64,000 nucleotides of DNA. Origin: Myxococcota bacterium (GTDB lineage: Bacteria > Myxococcota_A > Polyangia > JAAYKL01). Location: contig JASJCT010000010.1 in the NCBI GenBank assembly GCA_030065855.1, positions 1 to 64,000 of the forward strand, given 5' to 3'. A program made the position numbers and the translations under genes. Within the stretch, counting starts at the first letter, position 1, and each line of letters starts with the position of its first letter. Under the pieces are notes generated by a model that worked only from the letters and a program-made list of their open reading frames with translations, did no database searches and was not told where the DNA came from. Shown here one piece after another: positions 1 through 7,197 of the stretch.

Positions 1-55
1 CCAAGCAATTGTTTTCAAAGGTAAAATTCGATTGGACGTGTCAAAATCCCCCTAA

Positions 56-73
56 CCCCCTTTTTCAAGGGGG
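56..73. repeat. Short C5-N8-G5 palindromic repeat, copy 1
   Basis: CCCCC, then TTTTTCAA, then GGGGG. The same unit occurs twice more, head to head, between pstS and the phoU-like gene (2661-2713). It is therefore an interspersed palindromic element of this genome and not a chance hairpin. Confidence 0.7.
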
Positions 74-188
74 AGATCCTTTACCCGGCATAAAAATAGC
101 AAAAATCGCGACATTTGCCCTTAACCGAATGCCATTGGACGTTGGGGGAGGGGGACCGAGAGATAAGGCCATAAACGAACATAGGCGG

Positions 189-240
189 GCTACGTTATTC
201 TCCCTCCCCCAGCGCACAATTGTCCATCGGGGGAGGGCCG
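189..240 (-). repeat. 52-bp interspersed repeat, copy 1
   Basis: On the minus strand this matches 16129-16180 on the plus strand at 47 of 52 positions by eye. The core is an imperfect hairpin: CCCTCCCCC, an AT-containing loop, then GGGGGAGGG. An AATAACGTAGC tail follows on one side in both copies. Both copies are intergenic. Confidence 0.75.
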
Positions 241-301
241 GGGGGAGGTCCGGGGGAGATGGCTGGAGGCCCCAAAAAAGGACCAAAGGCAGCAGGTTCT
301 C

Positions 302-1237
302 CTACATCACTCCGGGCGGTTGTTGGGGCTCGGAGATAATCTCCATTGCACTCGGAACCTCTGTGGTCGGTACTACTGCAGTCGCAACCTCTATCTGTCC
401 AGCTCCTTCTGGCCCGATCTCAGCTCTCTCTTTGGGCTTACCCTTTTTTTTGGCCATGCGAATGCTGGGATAGCGGTCTAACGCCTTGGGGTCGTCGCGA
501 AAGGCAAAGCACGCTGCTGCCCGAATGTCCTCTATACCCTGGCGCAGGTACTCACCGGCCTTGTCCCTTTGTAGGCGAATGTCGGAAACCTCCTTTGTCT
601 GGACCCCGCCCAAGGCGGTCATCATCTTGGCACCCAGCTCTTGGGCCAGCAGCACCTCGTCTTCGGTCACGTTGCAGTTCGTCTCTGCCTCGTCCCAATG
701 GTCGATGAACAACGTAGCCAGGGCACCCAGGTCATCTGCCCGATTTAAATGACTGTTGCCCGCGCGAATCTTGGCCACCTCTTCTCCCAGATCTGGATCG
801 TCTCCCCATAGGTAGTCAGCTGCTTTGACCAGCTTTGCCCTAAGGGGCCCGGCTGCAGCCAAAAGGGTCTGCATGCGACCGCCTTGGTCGCAAATACGCC
901 GTAGAAGAATGTCCAGGTGCCAAAATGCTTGGGCCCGATCCCGCATATTGTCGAAGGCAGCCACGTCAAAGACTGACTTTTGAAAGGTGTCTTGGAAGAC
1001 CTCCCGGTCTTCTGCATACAATTCGGCAAAGTACAGGCCATAGCTGACCAAGGACGGCGGGGTGACTGGCAGGCGCCGTATTGACGCATCGTCGATTTTC
1101 GAGAGAAAGGGCGCAATTGCCTCGAGGGCTCGTTGCCCCTCTGATTGGCCAAAGGGACTGGCCGGCGCTGGTTGCTCCGTGGCTCTGTTGGCCACAACAG
1201 TCATGGGCGTCTGCTTTTCAGTGGGTTGGGATTGCAT
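302..1237 (-). CDS. Hypothetical protein
   Basis: I do not recognise this 311-residue protein. It looks soluble and mainly alpha-helical, with no signal peptide or membrane segment. The first 40 or so residues are polar and Pro/Gln-rich; residues 40-250 are the likely folded part; the tail has a Lys-rich patch (AKKKGKPK) and then a Pro/Glu/Val-rich disordered end. I chose the ATG at 1237 because AAAGGAG sits 6 bases upstream. An in-frame ATG at 1294 would add 19 residues and has a weaker site. The gene stands alone, facing away from the phosphate operon. Confidence 0.75.
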   Translation of the reverse strand: MQSQPTEKQTPMTVVANRATEQPAPASPFGQSEGQRALEAIAPFLSKIDDASIRRLPVTPPSLVSYGLYFAELYAEDREVFQDTFQKSVFDVAAFDNMRDRAQAFWHLDILLRRICDQGGRMQTLLAAAGPLRAKLVKAADYLWGDDPDLGEEVAKIRAGNSHLNRADDLGALATLFIDHWDEAETNCNVTEDEVLLAQELGAKMMTALGGVQTKEVSDIRLQRDKAGEYLRQGIEDIRAAACFAFRDDPKALDRYPSIRMAKKKGKPKERAEIGPEGAGQIEVATAVVPTTEVPSAMEIISEPQQPPGVM

Positions 1238-1626
1238 GACATGCTCCTTTGCCATCTGTTCGATGGCTGTTTGAGGGTGATGCACCTCCCTCATTGAAAA
1301 GGCCGTGCCACAAATCGCACACCCAAGGGTTATATGGCTAACTAACTAGAGTTATTTAATTATTCCTAACAGGCGCGGATCACCTAAACGGTTAAAAACC
1401 CGGCCGACAGCCTTACAAAGATGTCACCCCTTACAAAGATGTCACCCCCTGCCTGACAATCGTTACAATCGAGGCATGTCCTGACCCTGGATTTCAATCG
1501 CAGATAGCACCTAGATAAAACGACAAGCAGAATCTTCTTTAGAAAAGTGCCGTATACTTATGAAATATAATATCTTTTCCCGCGCCAGAACCATATTATG
1601 TACCCCTTCACTTAGAGTTTTCTACG
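1238..1626. other. Intergenic region upstream of pstS
   Basis: AT-rich stretch without a plausible gene. It carries an 18-bp perfect tandem repeat at 1411-1446, and the Pho box and promoter of pstS follow directly. I see nothing else here. Confidence 0.6.
1411..1446. repeat. Perfect 18-bp tandem repeat, two units
   Basis: CCTTACAAAGATGTCACC occurs twice head to tail with no mismatch. It lies between the hypothetical gene and pstS. Tandem sites of this size are typical of protein binding sites or of multi-repeat transposon ends, but no transposase is near. Confidence 0.8.
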
Positions 1627-1660
1627 TTGTCACAGGATTGTCACGTCCTAAGCCTATTAT
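1627..1660 (+). promoter_or_regulatory. Pho box and -10 element of pstS
   Basis: TTGTCAC (1627-1633), AGGA, TTGTCAC (1638-1644): two 7-bp direct repeats at an 11-bp period, as in the PhoB consensus CTGTCAT-N4-CTGTCAT. A -10-like TATTAT lies at 1655-1660, ten bases after the second repeat, the spacing of PhoB-activated promoters in which the box replaces the -35. It predicts induction of pstS on phosphate limitation by a PhoB-type regulator, which is not encoded in this window. Confidence 0.75.
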
Positions 1661-1711
1661 CCCCAGTGAACAAAAGCTGAGAAGAGAACGCTGAAAAGAG
1701 GAGGATGTATA

Positions 1712-2620
1712 ATGAGGTATTCGATTATCGTATTCGTTGTTTATGTCGCAGCTTTTGGTTGTGGCAAAAGCGATACAAAATCCGTCGAGCCCGGCGCTGC
1801 CCAGGATCAGGGCAAGCGAACTGTGATTCAAAACAAAGGGTCAGATACCCTGGTCAATGTAGCCCAGGCCTGGGCCGAAGCTTACGCTGAGGTGGAGCGC
1901 AACGTGGCAATCGCCGTGACCGGAGGTGGTTCTGGCACGGGTATTTCGGCCATGATCAACGGTACCGTTGATATTGCCAATGCCTCTCGCAAAATGAAGG
2001 ATAAGGAAATCGAAGCCGCCAAGAAGAACGGCATCGAGCCGGTCGAGCACGTCGTGGGCTACGACGCTCTGGCGGTTTTCCTGCACAAGGACAACCCGAT
2101 GAACGAGGCCACGTTGGCCCAGCTCGCGTCGATTTACGGCGAAGGCGGCAAGGTGGAAAAATGGTCTGACCTCAATATCAAAGTCCCAGGCTGCGATAGT
2201 GACGAGGTCGTGCGCGTTAGCCGGCAGAACAACTCTGGCACGTATGCCTATTTTAAAAAGGCCGTACTGGGCAAGGGCGCGGAGTACAAACTCGGCTCCC
2301 GGGACATGCACGGCTCCAAAGACGTGGTCGAGCTCGTCGCCAAGACCCCGTGTGCTATCGGCTACAGCGGCCTGGCCTATGCCACGGACCACGTAAAAAT
2401 GCCCTGTATTAAAAAAGAAGACGCAGCCGAGTGCGTTGCACCGACCATTGAAACGGCGAGCAATACCACCTATCCCATCGCAAGGCCCCTAATGATGTAC
2501 ACCGCAGGCCAACCAACGGGAAAGACCAAGGTGTATATGGACTGGATCATGAGCGACACAGGACAGTGCATCATCCTTAAAAAGGGCTACGCACCGATCA
2601 AGCCCGTTACTTGTAAGTAG
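1712..2620 (+). CDS. pstS: Phosphate ABC transporter substrate-binding lipoprotein PstS
   Basis: Binds inorganic phosphate outside the inner membrane and passes it to PstCA. A short hydrophobic signal ends in a lipobox Cys (AAFGC, about residue 17), so it is probably membrane-anchored. Phosphate-binding segments are visible: GSDTL near 44, the Gly/Ser-rich GGGSGTG near 71 followed by VDIANASR, and RQNNSGTY near 170. The start has a strong AGGAGG upstream. It follows a Pho box and is separated from the rest of the operon by a long terminator-like hairpin, which could make it the most abundant product. Confidence 0.95.
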   Translation: MRYSIIVFVVYVAAFGCGKSDTKSVEPGAAQDQGKRTVIQNKGSDTLVNVAQAWAEAYAEVERNVAIAVTGGGSGTGISAMINGTVDIANASRKMKDKEIEAAKKNGIEPVEHVVGYDALAVFLHKDNPMNEATLAQLASIYGEGGKVEKWSDLNIKVPGCDSDEVVRVSRQNNSGTYAYFKKAVLGKGAEYKLGSRDMHGSKDVVELVAKTPCAIGYSGLAYATDHVKMPCIKKEDAAECVAPTIETASNTTYPIARPLMMYTAGQPTGKTKVYMDWIMSDTGQCIILKKGYAPIKPVTCK

Positions 2621-2660
2621 TGAAATGATAAACGAATTTTGGCGGGCAAAGATTGAAAAT

Positions 2661-2713
2661 TCCCCCTTGAAAAAGGGGGATATCCCAGCCCCTGCCCCCT
2701 TTTTCAAGGGGGA
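2661..2713. terminator. 19-bp inverted repeat between pstS and the phoU-like gene
   Basis: TCCCCCTTGAAAAAGGGGG (2661-2679) pairs perfectly with 2695-2713 across a 15-base loop, followed by GGTTTTTTAT. It is built from two opposed copies of the C5/G5 repeat also present at 56-73. It resembles an intrinsic terminator and could attenuate transcription into the downstream pst genes. Confidence 0.7.
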
Positions 2714-2775
2714 GGTTTTTTATCCGACATTGCAAACTGGACAGAGCACTACTGCTGAGGAGAGAGATAAAGCCT

Positions 2776-3831
2776 ATGACGCTCTATGAACAGCGATTGA
2801 GCGAGGATCTCCAGGAGATCCGGATCAAGGTGCAAGACATTGCCGACCGGGTCTGCGCTGCGCTCGAAAACGCAGTCGCCGCCATTGCCAAAGACGACCG
2901 GGAAGCGCTTTATCAAGTGGTTCTCGACGACTACGGCATCAACCGGGATATCCGCTGCATTGACAAACGCTGTCACGAGTTCGTGGCCCGTCACTTGCCT
3001 GCGGCCGGACACCTGCGATTCATCTCTGCGGTGCTGCGCATGACCATCGCCCTCGAACGGGCTGGAGACTACGCCGTAACTATCAGCCGCGTGATGCTGC
3101 AACTGTCCAACCCCCTGTCGCCAAAGATAGTCGAGCGGGTACAGGAAATGTCCGCCATCTCGATCAAAATGATGGGGGATGCCACACGCGCTTTCCTGGC
3201 CGGAGATGCGGAAGCGGCAATAGAAACCAAGAAACTCGACTACGAGGTGGACAGGGCTTACGACGAAATTTTCAGCGCCCTGATGGAACACGGTGCAGAC
3301 CGGGAGCCACAGGAACTGGTATCCCTGCTCAAAATCTTCAGCAAGGTAGAGCGCTTTAGCGACCAGGCAAAAAATATTTGCGAGGAGACTGTATTTTCAG
3401 CCACGGGCAAGATGAAGGTCCCAAAAGTCTTCAACGTACTGTTCGTGGACGAGCGCAACGACCTGGTCAGCTTGCTGGCCGAGGCCATTGCCCGCAAGGC
3501 ATATCCCGGAGAGGGGGTATATGCCAGCGCTGGTTGGTCGCCTGCGGCAGAGATACATCCAGACCTCAACAGAATTGCCGAGCAGTTCGGCTTTGATGTC
3601 AGCCGCGCCAGGCCGTCGCGGGTGAGGAAGCTCGATACCTTCCCCACGCCTTACCACTTGGTCGTAGCGCTGAACATGCCACAAGGGGACGCGCTTTTGG
3701 ACTTGCCGTATCACACCATCCTGCGAACGTGGGACGTTCCTATTCCTGAAAACCTCGAATCCCTAGTGCACGACCTGAGCAGCCGCATCAGTGCGTTGAT
3801 GGAGAAGCTACGTGGCAAGCAAGCCGACTGA
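2776..3831 (+). CDS. PhoU-domain protein fused to an inactive LMW-phosphatase-like domain
   Basis: Residues 1-215 form the two PhoU helical repeats, with the metal-binding signatures ERAGD (near 93) and VERFSD (near 195). PhoU proteins couple the Pst transporter to the PhoR/PhoB sensor pathway. Ordinary PhoU ends near 230-240 residues; here a further 130 residues resemble a low-molecular-weight protein tyrosine phosphatase or ArsC fold (VLFV...AEAIA near 221-236). The catalytic CX5R loop reads DERNDLVS, without the nucleophilic Cys and the Arg, so this domain is probably a binding or sensor module. It sits between pstS and pstC and its last codons overlap pstC. Confidence 0.85.
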   Translation: MTLYEQRLSEDLQEIRIKVQDIADRVCAALENAVAAIAKDDREALYQVVLDDYGINRDIRCIDKRCHEFVARHLPAAGHLRFISAVLRMTIALERAGDYAVTISRVMLQLSNPLSPKIVERVQEMSAISIKMMGDATRAFLAGDAEAAIETKKLDYEVDRAYDEIFSALMEHGADREPQELVSLLKIFSKVERFSDQAKNICEETVFSATGKMKVPKVFNVLFVDERNDLVSLLAEAIARKAYPGEGVYASAGWSPAAEIHPDLNRIAEQFGFDVSRARPSRVRKLDTFPTPYHLVVALNMPQGDALLDLPYHTILRTWDVPIPENLESLVHDLSSRISALMEKLRGKQAD

Positions 3832-4765
3832 ACGCCCCACGGGTCGCGTATCGCCTGAAAACCGATCGGCGACCCACGACAAGCTGGACCTGGCTTGGTT
3901 CAGCGATAAGGCAGTTTACCTGATCGTCTTTATCGGCGGTGTGTCGGCGATTATTTTCATCCTCAGCGTATTCACGTTCATCACGCGCCAGGGCATCGAT
4001 TTTATCTCAGATACCATTGATTTCGGAGAGTTCTTCAGCTCGCCGGCGTGGCGGCCCACATCAGATATTAAACCCACCTACGGCGCCCTAGCGCTGATCG
4101 TCGGTACGGCCAGCGTTACCGGACTAGCAGTGTTACTGGCTGTACCTTTCTCCCTGGGCGCTGCGATCTTTGTGGCAGAGTTTGCAAAGGGAAAAGTCCG
4201 GGAGACGTTAAAGATCCTAATCGAGCTACTCGCTGCCATTCCTTCGGTTGTCTGGGGATTCATCGGTCTGTCTATCCTCAACCCATTGATCATCGAGACG
4301 TTTGACGTACCAATGGGGCTTAACCTGCTCAACGCCGGTGTGATCCTCGGCCTGATGGCAGCGCCCATCATGACCTCGATTGCCGAGGACGCGCTCAAGG
4401 CAGTACCGGATCATTATCGAGAAGCAGCCGAAGCCATGGGCGCCACCCGCTGGCAGGTCATTTGGAAAGTGGTGTTGCCAGCTGGCAGAAAGGGCTTGCT
4501 CGCCGCAGTGCTGCTCGGCGTGGGTCGTGGGTTTGGCGAAACCATGGCAGTGCTGATGTGCAGCGGCCATTCCATCAATATTCCGGACAGTATCTTTGAC
4601 TCCGTGCGGGCCCTAACCGCCAGTATCGCTGCTGAGTTGGGCGAGACCGCAGTGGGATCTGAACACTACGGCGCCCTGTTTACCCTTGGGATCTTTCTCT
4701 TCATCATCACGTTCGTCATCAACCTGACCGCCGACCTCATTGTGAACGGCGTCCGTAGGAAGTGA
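3812..4765 (+). CDS. pstC: Phosphate ABC transporter permease PstC
   Basis: Inner-membrane permease that pairs with PstA to form the phosphate channel. About six transmembrane helices follow a polar N-terminus of 35 residues. The cytoplasmic EAA loop that contacts PstB is clear (REAAEAMGATRW, near 205-216), as is the family GRGFGETMAV segment. It starts at a GTG inside the end of the phoU-like gene (20-base overlap) with GGAG just upstream, so translation is probably coupled. Confidence 0.95.
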   Translation: MASKPTERPTGRVSPENRSATHDKLDLAWFSDKAVYLIVFIGGVSAIIFILSVFTFITRQGIDFISDTIDFGEFFSSPAWRPTSDIKPTYGALALIVGTASVTGLAVLLAVPFSLGAAIFVAEFAKGKVRETLKILIELLAAIPSVVWGFIGLSILNPLIIETFDVPMGLNLLNAGVILGLMAAPIMTSIAEDALKAVPDHYREAAEAMGATRWQVIWKVVLPAGRKGLLAAVLLGVGRGFGETMAVLMCSGHSINIPDSIFDSVRALTASIAAELGETAVGSEHYGALFTLGIFLFIITFVINLTADLIVNGVRRK

Positions 4766-4769
4766 CCCG

Positions 4770-5639
4770 ATGTTCGAAACAACGCAACTAAACCGCCGCA
4801 ATCAGCGCATCGAGAGGTCCATGGGGATCCTGTACCTCATTATGACCCTGATGTTGATCTTGCCGGTGCTGCTGATCCTCGGATTGCTGGTATACAAAGG
4901 GGCCGGACATCTCACCTGGGAGTTTCTCTCTACCGATCCCAAGAACGGCATGACTGCAGGCGGTATTTTTCCCGCGCTCATCGGCACAATTGCATTGGTG
5001 GTGTGCGCACTGATCGCCTCGGTGCCCATTGGCGTGGCAGCTGCTGTATATCTCTCCGAGTTCGCCCCTGACAACTGGTTTACCCGAATTATCAACCTGG
5101 CGATCATCAACCTCGCTGGCGTGCCGTCCATTGTCCACGCCCTTCACGGGCTCGGGGCCTTTGTGCTGTTTTTCAAAATGGGCACCAGCATCCTGGCTGC
5201 CAGCCTGACCCTGGCCATTGCCACCTTGCCGATGGTTATCGTTGCTACCCGAGAATCTCTCCAGGCAGTGCCCCATGCATTCCGCGAGGCCTGCTGGAAC
5301 ATGGGCGCCACGCGCTGGCAAACCATTCGCAAAGTCGTGCTGCCAAACTCAGTGAGCGGCATCCTGACCGGCGTCATCCTCGAAGTCTCCCGCACAGCCG
5401 GTGAGACCGCGCCGATCATGTTTACCGGGGCCGCGTTCTTTTTGCCGTTTCTTCCTGAAAGCCTGCTCGATCAGACCATGGCCCTATCGTTACACCTGTT
5501 CGTCATCTCTACACAAGTGCCAGGGGTTCCTGAGCACATGCCGTTCACCGTGGCCCTGACGTTGATCGCCATTGTGTTGTTTATGAACGCGCTCTCCATC
5601 GGCTTCCGGATTTGGCTCAGAGGGAAAAAGAAATGGTAG
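4770..5639 (+). CDS. pstA: Phosphate ABC transporter permease PstA
   Basis: Second permease of the Pst importer. Six predicted membrane helices and the EAA loop REACWNMGATRW near 171-182, followed by the conserved SRTAGETAPI segment. It starts four bases after the pstC stop. Its last codons overlap the start of the first pstB gene. Confidence 0.95.
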   Translation: MFETTQLNRRNQRIERSMGILYLIMTLMLILPVLLILGLLVYKGAGHLTWEFLSTDPKNGMTAGGIFPALIGTIALVVCALIASVPIGVAAAVYLSEFAPDNWFTRIINLAIINLAGVPSIVHALHGLGAFVLFFKMGTSILAASLTLAIATLPMVIVATRESLQAVPHAFREACWNMGATRWQTIRKVVLPNSVSGILTGVILEVSRTAGETAPIMFTGAAFFLPFLPESLLDQTMALSLHLFVISTQVPGVPEHMPFTVALTLIAIVLFMNALSIGFRIWLRGKKKW

Positions 5640-6421
5640 CTGCTGCAAACAGCGCTGGCCAGCAGACCCCAAAGATCGAGGTGCGGGATCTGACCATCAA
5701 GTACGGCCGCACCCCTGCCCTATCAGGCGCCAGCTTTGACATTTACGAAAACGAGATCTTCGGCATCATCGGACCGGCCGGCAGTGGCAAGACATCTCTC
5801 TTGCGGGTGCTCAATCGGATGGACGCGTTCACCGCTGGCATGCGCTTTAGCGGAACAGTTCGCTACGACGGAAAAGATTTGAAGTCGTGGCGCAACCTGT
5901 ACGCGCTCAGGCGCCGCATTGGCGTGGTCTTCCCCTTGCCAGTGGGCCTGCCCCTGAGCGTCTACGACAACGTGGCCATGGCACCGCGGCTCTACGGCAA
6001 GTACAACAATAAATCCGAGCTCGACGACCTGGTGGAAAAGCATTTGCGCCGGGCAGCCCTATGGGACGAGGTCAAGGACCGGCTCGGATCCCTGGGCAGC
6101 CTGCTATCTGGCGGTCAGCAACAGCGACTCACCATTGCCCGGGCCCTTTCCCAAGAGCCAGACCTACTACTGCTGGACGAGTTCTCCATCGCCGTGGATC
6201 CGGTCACGACCATGCGCATCGAAGATGTGCTCAAAGATCTCCGGGACGAGATGACCATTGTACTCGTGACCAACCTCACCCAGCAGGCCAGGCGCCTGGC
6301 GGATCGCACTGCGTTCTTTCTGACCGGCGAGTGTGTAGAAGTGGGCAGCACCGACGATCTTTTTACTAGGAACGTGAAAGACGAGCGCACGAGCGCCTAT
6401 GTGGAGGGCCGCTTTGGCTAG
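5633..6421 (+). CDS. pstB: Phosphate ABC transporter ATPase, PstB-like 1
   Basis: First of two adjacent PstB-type ATPases. Visible motifs: Walker A GPAGSGKTS (47-55), signature LSGGQQQR (158-165) and Walker B LLLLDE (178-183). The Q-loop Gln is replaced by Pro (VVFP, 101) and the switch His of the H-loop by Asn (VTNL, 214). It thus offers a good signature to a partner but has a poor ATP site of its own. I chose the ATG at 5633 because AGAGGGAAA lies upstream; an upstream TTG at 5612 is possible. It overlaps pstA by 7 bases. Confidence 0.88.
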   Translation: MVAAANSAGQQTPKIEVRDLTIKYGRTPALSGASFDIYENEIFGIIGPAGSGKTSLLRVLNRMDAFTAGMRFSGTVRYDGKDLKSWRNLYALRRRIGVVFPLPVGLPLSVYDNVAMAPRLYGKYNNKSELDDLVEKHLRRAALWDEVKDRLGSLGSLLSGGQQQRLTIARALSQEPDLLLLDEFSIAVDPVTTMRIEDVLKDLRDEMTIVLVTNLTQQARRLADRTAFFLTGECVEVGSTDDLFTRNVKDERTSAYVEGRFG

Positions 6422-7196
6422 ACAGACCTCCCAGTACGCTATCGAGACTGAAAAGCTCAACCTGTGGTACGGCGACTTCCAGGCCTTGTTCGACGTGGAC
6501 TTGCAGATTAAGCAAGGGATCATCACCAGCATGATCGGGCCGTCCGGGTGTGGCAAAACCACCTACTTGCGCTCTGTGAACCGCATTGTAGAGCGGCTCG
6601 GATATGTGAGAACAACTGGGAACATCCGGATATTGGGCCACAACATCCTGGCCCCTGACGTGGCACTGGTCCAGGTGCGCAAGAACGTGGGTATGGTGTT
6701 TCAGCGGCCCAACCCCCTGCCCATCTCGATCCGCGACAACGTATTGTTCGGCCTGAGGATCCACAAGCCGAGCGGTAAGAAGCCGAGCCGTACCGAAGAA
6801 GACGCCATCGTCGAAGAGGCGCTGCGCACGGTGTTGCTTTGGGACAAGACCAAGGATCGCCTAAAGACCATCGCCACTGCACTGTCTCTAGAAGAGCAAC
6901 AAAAGCTCTGCATTGCCCGCTTACTACCGGTTAAACCCAAGGTACTGTTAATGGACGAGCCCTGTTCGGCCTTGGATCCAGAGAGCACCGAAGCTGTGGA
7001 GGAGCTCATATGGAAACTAAGGGGCAAGTACACGATTCTCATCGTCACCCACAACATGGCCCAGGCCAGGCGGGCCAGTGACGAGTGTATCTTCATGCTC
7101 CACGGCAAAGTTGTAGAGACGTCTAGAACCGAGAAGATGTTTGTCTCACCTCAACATCCCCAAACCGCAGACTATATCGAAGGTCGCTACGGATAA
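6414..7196 (+). CDS. pstB: Phosphate ABC transporter ATPase, PstB-like 2
   Basis: Second PstB-type ATPase. Walker A GPSGCGKTT (42-50), Q-loop VFQ (97), Walker B VLLMDEP (177-183) and H-loop VTHN (His213) are canonical, but the signature LSGGQ is replaced by LSLEE (157-161). This is the mirror image of the defect in its neighbour, so the two probably form a heterodimer with one good and one degenerate ATP site. GGAGG at 6403-6407 favours a TTG start at 6414; an ATG at 6399 is the alternative. It ends one base before the convergent nuclease-family gene. Confidence 0.88.
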   Translation: MARQTSQYAIETEKLNLWYGDFQALFDVDLQIKQGIITSMIGPSGCGKTTYLRSVNRIVERLGYVRTTGNIRILGHNILAPDVALVQVRKNVGMVFQRPNPLPISIRDNVLFGLRIHKPSGKKPSRTEEDAIVEEALRTVLLWDKTKDRLKTIATALSLEEQQKLCIARLLPVKPKVLLMDEPCSALDPESTEAVEELIWKLRGKYTILIVTHNMAQARRASDECIFMLHGKVVETSRTEKMFVSPQHPQTADYIEGRYG

Positions 7197-7197
7197 A

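Larger units (their letters stand above)
1..301. other. Intergenic region with GC-rich repeats
   Basis: No convincing gene lies here. Open frames exist on both strands, but they run through palindromic GC-rich repeats, lack ribosome binding sites and give low-complexity protein. The region holds a C5/G5 palindrome (56-73) and a 52-bp repeat (189-240) that also occurs near 16150. Confidence 0.7.

Noticed and set aside
9-473. Plus-strand open frame of 154 codons at the window start
   Set aside because: It runs through GC-rich hairpin repeats and overlaps the better-supported minus-strand gene at 302-1237; no ribosome site.
1622-1629. CTACGTTG upstream of pstS as a third copy of the dnaK/hsp20 motif
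   Set aside because: The distance to the nearest CCCTT box differs by 6 bases and the rest does not match; it overlaps the Pho box.
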